In this document: positions 11,603-23,687 of the stretch, piece after piece | Numbering within the stretch: the stretch's first letter is position 1 | How the letters are laid out: every line of letters begins with the position of its first letter | Assembly (NCBI GenBank): GCA_029532415.1 | Contig: JAQOTA010000050.1 | Location: forward strand, 6,386,001 to 6,450,000 | Source: Marasmius tenuissimus | Lineage: Eukaryota; Basidiomycota; Agaricomycetes; Agaricales; Marasmiaceae | Length of the DNA stretch: 64,000 nt | Direction of reading: 5' to 3' | Position numbers and translations under genes: made by a program | Notes under the pieces: generated by a model | Database searches by the model: none | What the model was told of the DNA's origin: nothing | The model's input: the letters and a program-made list of their open reading frames with translations, nothing else

Positions 11603-11668
11603 CAGGTCTCCTCTCAGAGGCTTTCTCTATCCACCTCAGACTCACTTCACTGGATCGGCTAGTCTAAG

Positions 11669-14298
11669 ATGGCTCTCTTTCGTTCTCTACTCACACTCGT
11701 CACTGCGTCGGTTTTCGTCGGACGCGTACTCGCAGCTACCATTGGACCAGTGGCCGACCTGGTCATTAAGAATGCTGTGATGAGCCCCGATGGTTTCTCT
11801 CGTGGAGTCTCGATTGCCGGTGACTCTGTCTCGGGACCACTGATCGTGGGTCGGAAGGTCCGTTCACTGTCGCCATCTTCATCGAATGCCAGTCTCTTAA
11901 CATACATATCAGGGAGACGTGTTGAAGATCAACGTGGTCAACAACCTCAACGATAAGACCATGATTCAGTCTACTAGTATCGTGCGTACTCGTCCGGACC
12001 TATTCTATCGTTTGTCATTGATAATTGCGATTGCCTGTGTAGCACTGGCACGGTCTACTCCTGAACAACGGCTTCGCATGGGCAGACGGACCAGCCTTCA
12101 TCACCCAATGCCCTATCGTCAAGGGTCACAACTTCCTCTACGAGCTACCTACAGCCAATCAAGCTGGAACGTTCTGGTATCATTCTCATTTATGTGCGTC
12201 CAAAGCCCAATGTAGTTTTGCCTGCGACCATCACTAATACTCGCTTTTAGCTGTTCAATACTGCGATGGGATAAGAGGTCCCTTGGTTGTGTACGACCCG
12301 AAAGATCCGCTCGCTGATCTGTACGATGTCGATAACGGTGAAGTTCTCCTTCTGACAACGGCGATGCTCAGCGGCTCATGGGTTTCGGACAATAGAGGGT
12401 ACGGTCATCACTCTTGCGGACTGGTACCACGAGAAAGCGCTCAAATTGGCCCATGCACTACCGTATGTTTATTTCCTACTAACTTCAGCATTGGATCAAT
12501 ATCTCACGCTCAATGCTTCGTAGGGATCACGACTCGGTCTTGATCAACGGGCTCGGAAGGTAAGCTCTCCATACATTTTATTTGCCAGTCAAAACCCATC
12601 AATGGGCTCATCATTGAACAGATACAAAGACGCACCACGCTCAGCCCTCGCTGTGGTTCAAGTCGAGAAAGGCAAACGGTGAGATTCGTATCTTCATACA
12701 CGGGGTAAAAGGCCTGACGAGAACCTCTTCGTAGCTACCGAATGCGTGTCATTAACATCGGCTGCCAGCCCGATTTCTGGTTCCATATCGACAAACATGC
12801 TATGTGAGTTATGGCCACAGATCACCACGGATGTTTTCTCAACCTGAACACGCGTATACAGGAAAGTCATCGAGGCGGACGGAATAACCCATCAGCCTGT
12901 CGATACTGAGGGATTCCGAATCTTCGCAGGTAAGAGATAGTTTCCCCCTCGATTATTTCGGTATATTGGTTAATGTACCCCTTCCCCACGAAGGCCAACG
13001 TTACTCCTACATCGTGAGTATCGACCACATATCACCGCTCCCCGGTCACCGATTTGTTTGTGCTCGCAGTTAAACGCAAATCAACCCGTTGACAACTACT
13101 GTGAGTGATACACACACCTTCTCTCGATCTTGCGGCTGAACTCTTCCGATCAAGGGATCCGATCCGAGCCCGAGAAAGGACCTAAAGGTTTCAAAGATGG
13201 AATCAACTCCGCCATTCTGAGATATGTTGGTGCGCCTGTACGGGAGCCAGCAGAGTCGTCTTGGAAACCTTCAAAGTGGCTTGATGAACGTGATTTGCAC
13301 GTAAGTCAAAGTCGCTGAATCGTCAGGATGGGCTAAAGGCTAAACACGGAGATTTATACTCATAGCCGCTCGAGAACCCTGGAGCACCAGGACGACCTGT
13401 CCCTGGAGGAGTTGATCATAAAGTTAACCTCGACTTCTCCACTGTAAGCACACAGCCCGGTCCTCCTTATCTCACTGTCTGACCTTGCAATCTTGCCCTT
13501 TTTCGCCTCCCCCAGTCCGGAGACGAGTTCATGATCAACGGTGTCAAATTCGAATCACCCTCTCTCCCCGTGCTTCTCCAGGTCTTGAGTGGCGCAGTCA
13601 AGCCTGACGAGATCCTCCCGAGAGGATCTGTGTATCAACTCCCACCGAATAAGACAATTGAGATTACTATGACCGGTGCTGGGAAGAAGGGATGGGAGGT
13701 ACGTTTTCGTTCCTCGTTCCATCCTCTCGATATGCATGCTTAATATTTACTTGTGGGACGTGATAGCATCCTATCCATCTGCACGGGGTGCGTTCGTTTC
13801 TAAATGTTTTTTAGACGTAACTTACTAATGATTACACACTCTGCAGCACGCTTTCGACGTTGTCCGAGTAGCCGGTAGCAAGACCTACAACTATCAGAAC
13901 CCCGTACGCTTCCTCCTTCAATCTATACCCAGAGCCTTCTGACAGACTGCGCAGGTTCGTCGAGACGTTGTAAACTCCGGTAAAGGTGGAGACGAAGTTA
14001 CGATCCGTTTTGTCACCGATAACCCTGGCCCATGGTTTTTGCATTGTCACATCGATTGGCATCTTGAGGCGTACGTGTTCTAATATGATCCTATTTTTCT
14101 CGCTACTCACCCCGCGCAGTGGATTTGCAGCTGTGTTCGCTGAGGCACCCGAACGGTGGCAAGCAGATATTCACCCGCCTCGTACGTATTTTCCTCTGGA
14201 ATAGCCTCTTTCAATACTGAACAGTGAACTTCCTCAATCTAGCCGCTTGGCAAGACCTATGCCCGACATATGCTGCGCTTCCCGAGGGAGAGCGTTAG
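11669..14298 (+). CDS. Laccase 2, secreted multicopper oxidase
   Basis: Oxidises phenols and lignin fragments while reducing O2 to water; secreted. Exons 11669-11857, 11913-11981, 12043-12193, 12251-12337, 12396-12462, 12524-12559, 12622-12678, 12735-12803, 12862-12929, 12994-13013, 13070-13100, 13155-13300, 13366-13443, 13516-13698, 13767-13787, 13847-13903, 13955-14070, 14120-14181, 14243-14298; 520 aa, usual laccase length. All four copper signatures are complete: HWHGLL, WYHSHL, HPIHLHGH, and [12 protein letters not shown], where the T1-site axial residue is Phe, a trait of high-redox-potential laccases. A signal peptide of about 22 residues precedes ATIGPVADL. It is the sister of laccase 1, sharing all 18 intron positions, and differs from the 15-intron pair of laccases 3 and 4. 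ATG is preceded by a TATA box. Confidence 0.96.
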
Positions 14299-15493
14299 GG
14301 TACCGGGCCACTCACTACACCAGTTTGATAGATCTATTATACACGCGGACTACAGGGTCTATCCCTCCTCTCTTTATCAACGTTATTAAAATCTATTTAG
14401 TTATTCCTATAACTTATCTCTAGGGTTTCTCCGTGTCGTACGATACTTATGCTGTAACTTATGGTCGAAAACGCTACTTGTTGTGTAACCAGGGACTCAA
14501 GCTTTATCAAGTCCAAATCCAGTTAGTGTGCTTGATATACACCTACTTACCTTGGGACATATCTTCAAGTTCAGTTTCATGGGAGCTTCATGACGCTGAT
14601 ATATCCAAGACAAATCTTTATTCAAGCTTAAAGCTGTGCTATGCTCGAATAGGAAAGCGAAGGTCCTTGTGAGCGAGGTTCTCAACACCTTGTCGCCAGA
14701 AGAGCAATCTCTTTATTTCAATCGCCTTCGGATACTGGTACTATCGCGCTTAGCATTATTTCTCCAGAGGCAAAACTGACCCCCTTCTATATAAGACGTA
14801 CCTACTATCAACAAAGGCTGACCTTCAAATTTCAATGAGGCGAAAATTTAATGTGGTCAAAACGTGATACTTGAGAGTAACATTGGCCCCACCCCCAGTG
14901 CTGTCAAGGCAGAAAGGAGCTGATTTAACTAACAATCTAGCTTCAAGGGCTATTCCCTAATATCTCTTAAGCACAAGGCTGGACGTTCGGCGGTCGTGGT
15001 ACTGTAGTTGATGATTTTATGGAACTTAGTGCGTGCCAGACACGTGGATTTCGGCAAGGACCGAAGGTTGATTTGACGTGTCGGTTGACATCAGCGCTTT
15101 TTGCTTTCCAACAATGACCAGCTCTCTCTCGACATTTGCAAAGGCCTCTCTCCCACTATGCGTTGGTCTTACGTCTTCTACCAATCTATCGATGCATTTC
15201 TTCCAAGATCCCCATGGAATATTCGGTCGTCTACAAAGCTGTTCCCATTGTCAATCTTACGCTCACTAGTGATCTTTATCCTTTAGATGCGATGGAGCGT
15301 CGCGTCTGGAAGTCGTACGGAAGGCAGACCCGCTGTTGACTAGGGGGAGTCATGCGGCACCCGCACCCGGCGCTCCGACTTCGCCGCAACGACCCTCTCT
15401 CTCCATCTCTATCTTGACTCTTCATCTGATACTCATCGTACCTGAAACAACCTGAGAACTACACCACAGGGAAAGCGGGCTCGTGTCGCCATA
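14299..15493. other. Intergenic region, no gene recognised
   Basis: About 1.2 kb after laccase 2. Overlapping small frames near 15080-15340 lack homology or splice support. The far end leads into the inverted repeat at 15494. Confidence 0.5.
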
Positions 15494-15648
15494 AACCCAG
15501 GTAAACTCGGTTTATGCTCGGTTTTCACCAAGTTCATTGCAAGTTGTCCATACCTTCGCCCCATGCAGGAAGTTATGTGAAGAGGACTGTGCAGTGATTT
15601 TGCAGTCAACTTGGCGGAAACCGAGCGTAAACCGAGTTAAACGCGGTT
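15494..15648. repeat. Imperfect 41-bp inverted repeat, MITE-like
   Basis: Bases 15494-15534 pair with 15608-15648 in inverted orientation with about seven mismatches; both contain AACTCGGTTTA and GCTCGGTTT on the outside and CCAAGTT inside. The 73-bp loop is unremarkable. The whole could fold as a long hairpin or be a miniature inverted-repeat element. No clear target-site duplication was found. It ends about 150 bp upstream of the P450 start. Confidence 0.55.
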
Positions 15649-15745
15649 CAAACTTCACGCTGACGCGCCCTCGCTTTGCCTGCAACAGATCCGAAGCGGG
15701 GTATCGATCTTGGTAACATCAGGGTCACCTGTGAAACTGCGTGTG

Positions 15746-15751
15746 TATAAA
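15746..15751 (+). promoter_or_regulatory. TATA box of the P450 gene
   Basis: TATAAA 46-51 bp before the ATG at 15797. Confidence 0.5.
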
Positions 15752-15796
15752 GCGTATCACTCCCCTTCGATTTGGTCGAGTTATTGCGTTCAACTG

Positions 15797-18058
15797 ATGC
15801 CCAACCTTCTGCTCGAAAGAATAGCTGCAGCTGCCGCGTTAGGCATCGTAAGTCCTCCGAGTGTTGTCTCCCGCTGTGGCTGACTATCTCATTGTCACAG
15901 GCCAACCACCTCTATTTCAACCAGAACGAACCACGCCGATCGTTCATCTTTTACACCACCTTGCTCCTTCTCCTCCAGCCCGTTCTTCTGACTATTGCCC
16001 TCAATTACTATGTCGATGTGCCAGTCTCGCTCTCGACCGTCTCGAGCGCATACTTCACATTCTTCACCTCGTTGACGACCTCCATTGTAATCTATCGAGT
16101 TTCCCCGTTTCATCCCCTCGCGCAAGTCCCTGGGCCCTTGTTTCCAAGGATCACGAAGTTCTACGCTGTTTTCTATTGCTACAGAGGCAAGATGCACATC
16201 GCCACGAAAGCTTTACATGATCGTTATGGACCCATTGTTCGAATTGGTATGAATACGTTGGACTTCGCCTGTGATCATTCAATCTCAGGTGCACTGACAA
16301 CTCACTCTAGGTCCCAATGAAATTTCTGTGATTGAAGCCGAGTCCATTCAGCCCATTCTAGGCGCAAACGGTCTACCGAAAGGACCCTGTGAGCCCATAA
16401 CTCTCCTCGTCGAAGTATCTCGTGGTTGATCCTGGAATCGGTTCGGCTTGTCTCTAGCATACCTCATCGCCAAGCCCACAGGTCAACCCTCTGGTCTTAC
16501 GGGACTAAGAGGTCAAGAACGAATCGACCGACGTCGTGTTTGGAGCAAGGGTTTCACGATAGAGTCACTCAGGGAATACCAACAGATAATCGTTCAGAAG
16601 GCGGTGCAACTCGCAGACGCCCTGCTCGCGCGTGCAAAGTCGGAACAGGGAGAAGTGGATCTGATGCAATGGCTCAATTTCTTCTCGTGAGTGATGGCGT
16701 GTAGACTTTGAGACCACTGAGGAAGCTCATCATTGTTTTGCCCGTAGTTTCGACTTCATGACGGAGATGGCGTATGTCCCTCCTCCTCAACTCATGATGT
16801 GGTTCTGACTGACTCTCTTCTCGTCATCGACGCAGGTTCGGTGGAGGCTCCCAAATGCTATTAGATGGCTACGATCGTACGAACGCTTTCGAAATCCTTG
16901 CAGTCGGTATCCAGTAAGCACAATTCTTCCCCGTCCATAATCTCCATAGTGTCTATCCTCGGTCTAACCCTTCCTGAACTATAAGCGGGCAGAACGTACT
17001 CAGTCAGCTTCCATGGCTTAGCCACATTGCAACCCATCTCCCGTCTGAGTTGAAAGATATGGCTTTCGGCTGGTGCGCTAGACGAATGGAAAATGGGGCG
17101 GAGAAGAAGGACCTTTGGTATCACCTGGTTTGTACTCTCCTTTACTTTTGTGATTGGGTCTCGGTACTCATCAAATGTGCCATGTTGCCCGTACCGATAG
17201 ATGGACGAAGCGGGGAACGAAAAGGTCAAACCAACGACAGCGGTTGTCTCGAGCGACAGTATCGTAGCGATGGTGGCCGGTTCTGATACGACTGCTACGG
17301 CACTGGCTAATCTGTTCTGGTGCTTGCTCGTTTATCCTGAGACGTACAAACGGCTCCAGGAGGAGGTGGACAGGGAGTATCCCCACGGTATAGATCCGTT
17401 GTTGGATACCTCCAGACATGCAAATATGAAGTACTTGACGGCATGCATGTACGTGAATTGGTTGAGCTTGATGGCCTCCAGATACGAACTGAAACTGCTT
17501 CTTTCGTTCTCAGATACGAATCCCTCCGAGTTCTACCGCCCGTACCGACGAGTGGATCTCGCTTCGTGACAAAAGGGAGTGGAGGGAGGATGATTGCTGG
17601 ACAGTGAGTTTTGCCTCGTGTTTATGCCGCTTTTATCTCTTTGAGGTGCATACTCATGCTTGCCTTTGTCAATTTTGTCTAGCTATATACCCGAAGGCAC
17701 ACAAATCTGGGTTCCTCCCTATTCTGTCCATTCAAATCCGGAAAACTTCTCGCCCGCCCCAGAAGCTTTTATTCCGGAGCGCTGGCTTGAACAAGGCTCC
17801 GAAGCCGGAGTTTCCCTTCCTGGAGGACCGAGAATTTTCAGACACGAGGCATTCGTACCCTTTTCATACGGTCCAGCCAACTGCATTGGGAAGAGCCTCG
17901 CAATGAACGAGATGATGACGGTTGGGACAATGTTGCTTCAGCGATTCAACTTTGAGTTTGCAGATGGTTTCGATTGGAGGGCATGGAGAGAAACAAAGCT
18001 TGATATATTTGTTTCGAAGAGTGGTCCGCTAAAGGTCAAGCTCAAACCTCGGTATTAG
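15797..18058 (+). CDS. Cytochrome P450 monooxygenase
   Basis: Haem-thiolate monooxygenase, expected on the ER membrane. Exons 15797-15847, 15901-16246, 16311-16388, 16458-16686, 16748-16771, 16836-16913, 16986-17127, 17201-17448, 17514-17603, 17683-18058; 553 aa. N-terminal hydrophobic segments (about residues 30-85) are followed by the Pro-rich hinge HPLAQVPGP. The I-helix oxygen-binding motif AGSDTT is at 342-347, the K-helix ExxR (ESLR) at 401-404, the PERW motif near 460-463 and the haem loop FSYGPANCIG with Cys496. All key residues are present, so it should be active. It belongs to one of the basidiomycete-expanded P450 families; subfamily and substrate are not assigned. Its place among laccases and the intradiol-like gene suggests aromatic or xenobiotic oxidation, which is inference. 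Confidence 0.95.
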
Positions 18059-18195
18059 TCTGTAGAACAGGAATCTCTCTTTCGAGGTCAATTGGACTGT
18101 GTTCTCTGATCTAGAAACCGTGCCTCATATAGTTCATCGAGCCATCAAGTGTGTCCGGCAGAATGCTTATCATATTTCGAGAGATTCCAGACTTG

Positions 18196-18884
18196 CTAGG
18201 AAGGAATGGCACCTGATAAAACCATATTACCCATCCCCGCCGCAATCTTCGCATTCGCTGCCGTCCCATGGTTACTCGCCAATCTTCTGCGGGCCTGCTC
18301 CTTTTGCTCGATGTAGAAGAAAGTACACACGACTTCGTCAATGATTTGCATCGCTTCCGTTGAGATGGATAGCATTGCCTGCCGAGGTTGACCTCCTGAG
18401 AGGCCTGTGTGGCCTTCTTCGTAGGTGGCTACGGTTTTGCCGTCCTTGTCGTCCAACTGTCCAATAGTCAAGAGTCAAGCATCAAAAAGTCAAACTAATG
18501 TCACGCACAAAGGCTTTGGTCGACTCGCGACGCCATTTGTAGACCTGTCCGTTGGACGAAGTGAAAGTCATGGATCTAAGAGGATGAAAATGCGACTTGT
18601 CGAATGGATCTGCCGGAACTGAGTGAACAAGCTTACATGGTGTACAACGAGTGGCTCTTGGGTAGGAAATCCTTCCCATGTACTTGGCATACGTCAGTGC
18701 GGATGATATGGAGCTCGATAACCCCAATGTCCTCAGGATCACCTCGGTCAGGAGGGTATTTCCTGATTATCGTGGTGTCAGTATGGAGTTTTCGGCTCGG
18801 TGTGGATATCTCGTAACTCAAGTTGCCAGAGGAGAGAGAGAGCGATGTGTTTTTGGTAGAGTTTTTCGTGAATGATAGATCCAT
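18196..18884 (-). CDS. DUF6593-family protein
   Basis: Exons in transcript order: 18884-18637, 18575-18509, 18456-18196; 191 aa. Shows SLSSGNLSYEISTPSRK, IGVIELH, KDFLPKS, TSSNGQVYKWRR, LDDKDGKTVATYEE and IIDEVVCTFFYIEQKE, the pattern of the basidiomycete DUF6593 family. It is the paralog of the gene at 9603-10410, with identical intron positions. Its C-terminus is an ordinary Ala/Gly-containing stretch instead of a poly-Gly tail. The ATG at 18884 is the first in frame and lies about 50 nt from a TATA box (18934-18940). The 3' end is only about 140 bp from the convergent P450. No signal peptide; function unknown. Confidence 0.78.
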
Positions 18885-18933
18885 GATGTGGCCGAGAGAT
18901 GACAAGTGACTTGTCCTTGTCCTCTTAGCCTAC

Positions 18934-18940
18934 TTATATA
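18934..18940 (-). promoter_or_regulatory. TATA box of DUF6593 gene 2
   Basis: Minus-strand TATATAA about 50 nt before the ATG at 18884, the same arrangement as in its paralog. Confidence 0.5.
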
Positions 18941-19422
18941 CAGTGCTACAGTACTAGCTCCCGCTCCACCGAGATAGCGCCCGAATAGCGTCACCTATCC
19001 GGTACAAATGCTGTGGCCTTCATTGAGATCTCTGTACCATGGCCGTATGATTCCCGCCATGACGTATTCAAAGCCCTCCGCAGGTACCCATATTCCACAG
19101 GTCGCGGCCAGGCAAATGGATTCGACGAGCGGTCATATTTTGACTTCACTCGGGTGAGTACTAATAGACCTCGAGCCTAGTTGCTCAACAGCCGGCATAT
19201 GGTCCATGAGGCTCCAGGGAAGCCCGAGAGATGAAAATTTTCTATGAGGCCTGTAAGCATTGATATATATATACTCTCGATTTTTTCAATCTATGTGTAT
19301 TAAACCAGGGTATATCCTCAATAATGATTCGCCTTGAGGTTAGGCACCCTAAATTCCGCTGATACTAAGTCCCCCCTTTTGCGCCGAAGTTGTACAATTG
19401 TTGATATTATCCGCTGTGGCGT
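18941..19422. other. Intergenic region
   Basis: About 480 bp holding the upstream region of the DUF6593 gene and the 3' flank of the carbonic anhydrase gene. Nothing else seen. Confidence 0.4.
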
Positions 19423-20408
19423 TCAATTCAAGTCAGCTCCATCCAATCCTCGAAGAAGACTCGTAAATAACTCACCAACAATCTTCAACAAATTCTCCCT
19501 CCCGGGCACATTCTCCGTATACCTCGAGTTGAACTTCAACATCTTCTTCAACCCATTATACGTCTCCACATCGATCGGCAAGGGGTTTGTCGATACTACG
19601 AATGTGACACCCTCCGTGCAAGGAGGGGTCGTCAAGGAGCCTGTATATTGGTATGCGGGAGAACCCTGGAATGCCTCCACGACGGGTGTAAAGTCGAGGG
19701 GTCCAGTGGTATTGGTACCGCTTTGTAGGTTCTGGGGGAGAACGGCGGAGACGAGAGGAGTGCTGGTGTTGGAAGACAAGTCGAACATAACAGTGAATAC
19801 GACGAGGGAGTTGTCTAATAGTAAACGGTCTCGAATTAGCCAGATGAATAGGAGGGAGCACATTAGAAGAACGCTTACCAGTCCCTTGGTGAACCTACAA
19901 ACGGCATGAAAGGAAAAATTCATCGAGTCAGTCGAATAAACACACCCTAAACCCTCGAATAACAACTCACCATATGCATCTCCATCGGATAATACTCGTT
20001 TTCAATTCTATGCTCACTCGGGGTGTGGAAATGGAACTGCACAAGTTCATACTCCTTCCCTCCAAACATCGTCTTCCCCTTCGCCCCTACATTCATCGAC
20101 GTCGTTCCCAGATTATTGATTGGCGCTCCTTCACTCGAAATATTGAAGGTAGGAGCTCCCTCCGCCATAGCGACGGACGAATCGAGGACGATAGGTGACT
20201 GGGTACGACCGGTGTGGCAAGTCGAGTAGGTTGGGTCGATGAATCCCCATGTGAGAGGACCCCCTTCAGCATTATAGTTGTAGTTGAGCTCTTTTCCGGC
20301 ACGACGCATTAGGGTATGGGCAGTTGTCCCGTATGCACAGCTAGCGGATGCGGAGGTGGCCGCGATGGCGATGGTGAAAAGAGAGAGGAAGGTTGATTTG
20401 GCGAACAT
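19423..20408 (-). CDS. Secreted alpha-class carbonic anhydrase
   Basis: Hydrates CO2 to bicarbonate with a Zn2+ site. Exons in transcript order: 20408-19971, 19894-19879 (16 nt only), 19814-19423; 281 aa. A signal peptide (about residues 1-22, MFAKSTFLSLFTIAIAATSA) is followed by the alpha-CA domain. Zinc ligands are visible as His126 and His128 in QFHFHTPSEH and His145 in MEMHMVHQG, which correspond to the three His of animal alpha-CA. The substrate-site motif SLTTPPCTEGV is present, as is a Cys near the mature N-terminus that could pair with the Cys of TPPC. The small exon encodes VHQGT and is needed to keep the conserved MHMVH motif. Most fungal carbonic anhydrases are beta class, so this is the less usual extracellular type. 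Confidence 0.93.
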
Positions 20409-20912
20409 GACTGAAAAGAGCGAAGTGAAGTTGATGATGGACTATCTCATGACCATGAGACTCCTCTTATAGCTCTAGGCCTTCGAGAGAAGCGTTTCAA
20501 CCCAGCACTGGACGGAGGGAGATCAACTAGAGCTAAAAATATCTGCCGTTTCGTCCTACTGAATTTGCCTCCGTACCGTAGCATACTATGTCTCTCGCCC
20601 CCGGTTACCTTGCAGATTCCCGGTGTCAATTGCCAAATGTAGCAACGAAACGCAAAGGCTTCGATTGAGGATAACCATTTGTTTGAGGCTTCTACGCCAC
20701 CTCAATTATTGAACGAACTGGAGATTCGTAACAGAGAATGAACTCACGAGCTAATCATGAGTACGGGACCTTACAGACTAGTGTGTCCTTTTTCCTGGCC
20801 GCATACCATCGAATATGTGAGCTGCCAATCATATCCAATAACCAATACTTTCGTGCATACACACCCTGAGTTTGTAAATAGATAACACACCCGCCCTCGC
20901 GCACTTCCCTCC
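20409..20912. other. Intergenic region
   Basis: About 500 bp of promoter for the carbonic anhydrase gene and 3' flank of the HD-domain gene; no gene recognised. Confidence 0.4.
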
Positions 20913-21763
20913 TCAACAACCGAGCACCCCAATCACCATATCCCTATACACCTCCAACCCCGGAACCTCCATCCCGACCACCTTGGCCCGATCATCAAAC
21001 CTCCTCATCGCCACCTTCTCCTCAAACAAAGGGTCTTGCTCAAACCTCCTACATTCGTCCTGGGTAAATGGTCCTCCCTGACCAACCAAACTGGCCTTAC
21101 TAGCTTCACTTAACGATTCCCAATACCCTCCTTCCGTCGCTGTCAAGTACCGTTTTGCTACGACGTGGTCTCTCACAAGCGCGCATACTGTTGGGAAAAA
21201 TCCGAGAGACTGGAGGTACGTCGAACCAATGTGTTCATGGGAGGCGCGGCCGTTGTTGGCGTCGAGCGCGAAAGTTGGGTCCAACGAGAAGTTGAGAAGG
21301 TCAGTCGGGAGGCTGGATGGTTAGACCAAATTCCAAGTTACCAATAATGATTCAGATCGAAGGGGGTAACTAGACCTACTTACAACTGCCCTATGTCATG
21401 TAAGAGAGCCGCGATCGTAACTGTGTGTGAATCCAAATTACTATCGATCGGTGGCAAAAAGATCGTCGTGCAGCGCTAACCCTCTTCTCTCGCTCCTACC
21501 AAGATATGTTAGATGTTTGAGTACAAAACTAATCGGAACCTTGCGGCACCAACCTGCACCCATCGCACATTCCGCTGCCTGTAAGGCATGTTCAATTTGA
21601 GATATCGGTTCGCCTATGTAATCGCTCTGTCTAGCCCCCATAAACTTGGTCCGCTGTCTTGTGCCTAGTATCTATCAACAGAAGCGACTCACCCTTCACG
21701 TCTCATCATCTCAAACAGATCTTCTACGACCTTCGTCGCGCTGGTACTGGCACTGGTCGTCAT
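20913..21763 (-). CDS. HD-domain mixed-valent diiron oxygenase-like protein (PhnZ/TmpB type)
   Basis: Exons in transcript order: 21763-21693, 21630-21540, 21475-21384, 21312-20913; 217 aa, close to bacterial PhnZ in size. PhnZ uses two irons to split the C-P bond of a hydroxylated phosphonate and release phosphate. Seen here: YIGE at 28-31 followed by His38, the same Tyr-x2-Glu-x6-His spacing as the PhnZ gate and first iron ligand; LLHDIGQFLP with His80-Asp81; HEHIGSTYL (110-118); VRDHVVAKRYL with His134; then LSEASKASLVGQGGPF and RRFDDRAK, as in PhnZ/TmpB relatives. No signal peptide, so cytosolic. It lies 218 bp downstream of, and in line with, two PhyH-type dioxygenases, the partner class of PhnY. 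The third exon start (21475) was chosen because it restores the HD spacing. Substrate is inference. Confidence 0.85.
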
Positions 21764-21981
21764 CGTGGAAGGAGGGAAAAGTACAAGACGTCAACGATCG
21801 TCTGACAACACAGACATAAGTAAGCATGATACAGATTTCCCGATTGGCGATTGGGCCACTAATAATAGCTACACGGCGTATACTTCCGACAACGGGAGAA
21901 GAGAAGGAATAAACAAAGTTCAAACGTGTGTCTTGTGTCGAGTCACAAGTTTCAGGTTTCAGGTCACCCCAGACTCGAAAC

Positions 21982-23467
21982 TCAAAGCCCCGTATCCTTA
22001 TACTTCTCAGGATCAACACTCAACATCGGACTTCCAAACCTGGGGAGAAAGTCAGCTCCGTCAACGAGCCCGAGGGAAAAACACGTACGCATACATCCTC
22101 GCCCCAGCTTCATACTTTTGTCCAGGCGCTCTATCTGCTGTCGGTGGCCAATGTTGTCTCCTAAAAGTGAACGTGAACGTTTAGCTCCGAAGCGAAAGAG
22201 GATGAGCTTTTAGTGTTCACCGGTTCTCATAATAAGCTTCATGCATATCTCCGCCCTCTGAAAGTGCGTTATACGTCACGTACTACGCAAGCCACAAATA
22301 AAACTTAGAAGGAAACTAAAATAAGACGGGCAGGAGCATGTACGCACAATAGCAGCCCGTCCATTCGGGGACTTGTTATCCGCTGACCGATGGGCGAGGT
22401 ACGATCCGAATATCAAGAGTTGGCCTGTTTCAAGTGGCACGGGTGTCTAAAGAGCGTCGATAGTTAGTACGAGTGGCGCGGTGTGGGGGGAACAAAACCA
22501 AGAACAAACCCAAGTCTGCTTCGCACACCATTCATCTGATATACACTGATCTTCGCCGAGGGGTATGGGCTCGGGTGGGTTCTGTGAGCCTGCTACGACC
22601 TATGTAGGAGGGTTTTTTTTGAGTATCATAGCAAGGGAGTTGCTGAAAGATTACCTCTAAGCAACCGTTCTCGAATGTTGCGGGTTCGACCGCCATTAGA
22701 ACTAGTAAGTACCGAGTGTTAGCGAGGGAGGAAGGTAAAGTCATCGAAACTGACGACTGAGATGTTTGACTTTTGAAACGTGAGTATCTAAGAGGCAGGG
22801 CAGAACGTTAGTCGATAAGAACGAAGACCGTCGATAGGGAGGAGTGACTAACAAGACGTCGAGTCCAACTGCCCCCGATTGTGAGCCAAACTCCTTCAGT
22901 CAAAAAAAAAAAGAACACACATACATGCGCGCGATATCCACCAGCCCACGGTGCCTACAAATACGAATGATTCCATCCAATCATGCCATCAACACACACA
23001 ACACCAGGAACCAGGGACACACCTTATAATTAATCTTCTCCTTGAACAAAACCATCTCCTCCCCACTCAACTGTTTCAAAATCCCCAACACGAGTTTCCC
23101 TCGAAAGAGATCATTAAACCCTTGATGATAATCCGCAAAATTTTCCGTTCGGCTTAGCGTTCGTTCGCCTTTGGAACCTGGAATGACTTCGTCGTAGTGC
23201 ATCCAGGCGTCTGAGCGGTGTGGGAGGCTCTGAGGGGAGAATAGGTATTAGCCCCAGAAGGGAGCTAACAGAGACGAAGACGTACCTTGACCTCGTACGT
23301 CCATTCAACGATGTTCTTCGATAAATCCGATGATATTGTAGGTAGAACGAGGTACTATGCCAGGGGTTCTGTCAGAGCGAGAGATACTGGGCCGTGTATG
23401 TACATACGCCGTTCTCCTCAAAGAAAGCTTTCTGTTCTGGAGAGATAATGTACGGCGGCGGCTTCAT
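21982..23467 (-). CDS. PhyH/PhnY-type Fe(II)/2-oxoglutarate dioxygenase, copy 1
   Basis: Exons in transcript order: 23467-23408, 23354-23286, 23229-23023, 22954-22925, 22868-22853 (16 nt), 22787-22755, 22701-22655, 22599-22510, 22446-22348, 22282-22221, 22160-22089, 22039-21982; 280 aa, about PhnY length. Residues for iron and cosubstrate are visible: H122-L-D124 at the RAHLD motif, distal His203 in YLAHRSADN, and Arg214 in NGRAA for the 2-oxoglutarate carboxylate. Other landmarks are SLPHRSDAWMHYDE, LFKEKINYKAPWAGGYRAH and LMAVEPATFENGCLEV. The 16-nt exon carries the Asp ligand. It lies between its tandem copy (23688-25170) and the PhnZ-like gene, all on the minus strand. The family hydroxylates its substrate next to the group later cleaved by the HD partner in bacteria; here the substrate is unknown. 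Confidence 0.87.
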
Positions 23468-23687
23468 GGGGGTAGGTAGTAAGGAAGTAAGCGTCTCATG
23501 GTATGGAGCTCGAGCTAAATAGATGATACAGGATACGGCAACGACTCGGATATTTTTGGTCCGGACTCCGGAGGCGACATCTGACTATGACCTTGAGAAT
23601 GTGAAGAGCAGTTTTTAGACCGCTATAAGTTCAGCCTGAAACATATGCCAAAGCTCATTTCCACGATCGCTGTCGTGACCCAAAGTA

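Noticed and set aside
21425..21567. A single long intron in the HD gene joining GCG ATG GGT GCA G directly to TT ACG ATC
   Set aside because: It keeps frame but removes about 20 residues between the first His and the HD pair; the two-exon solution restores the usual spacing.
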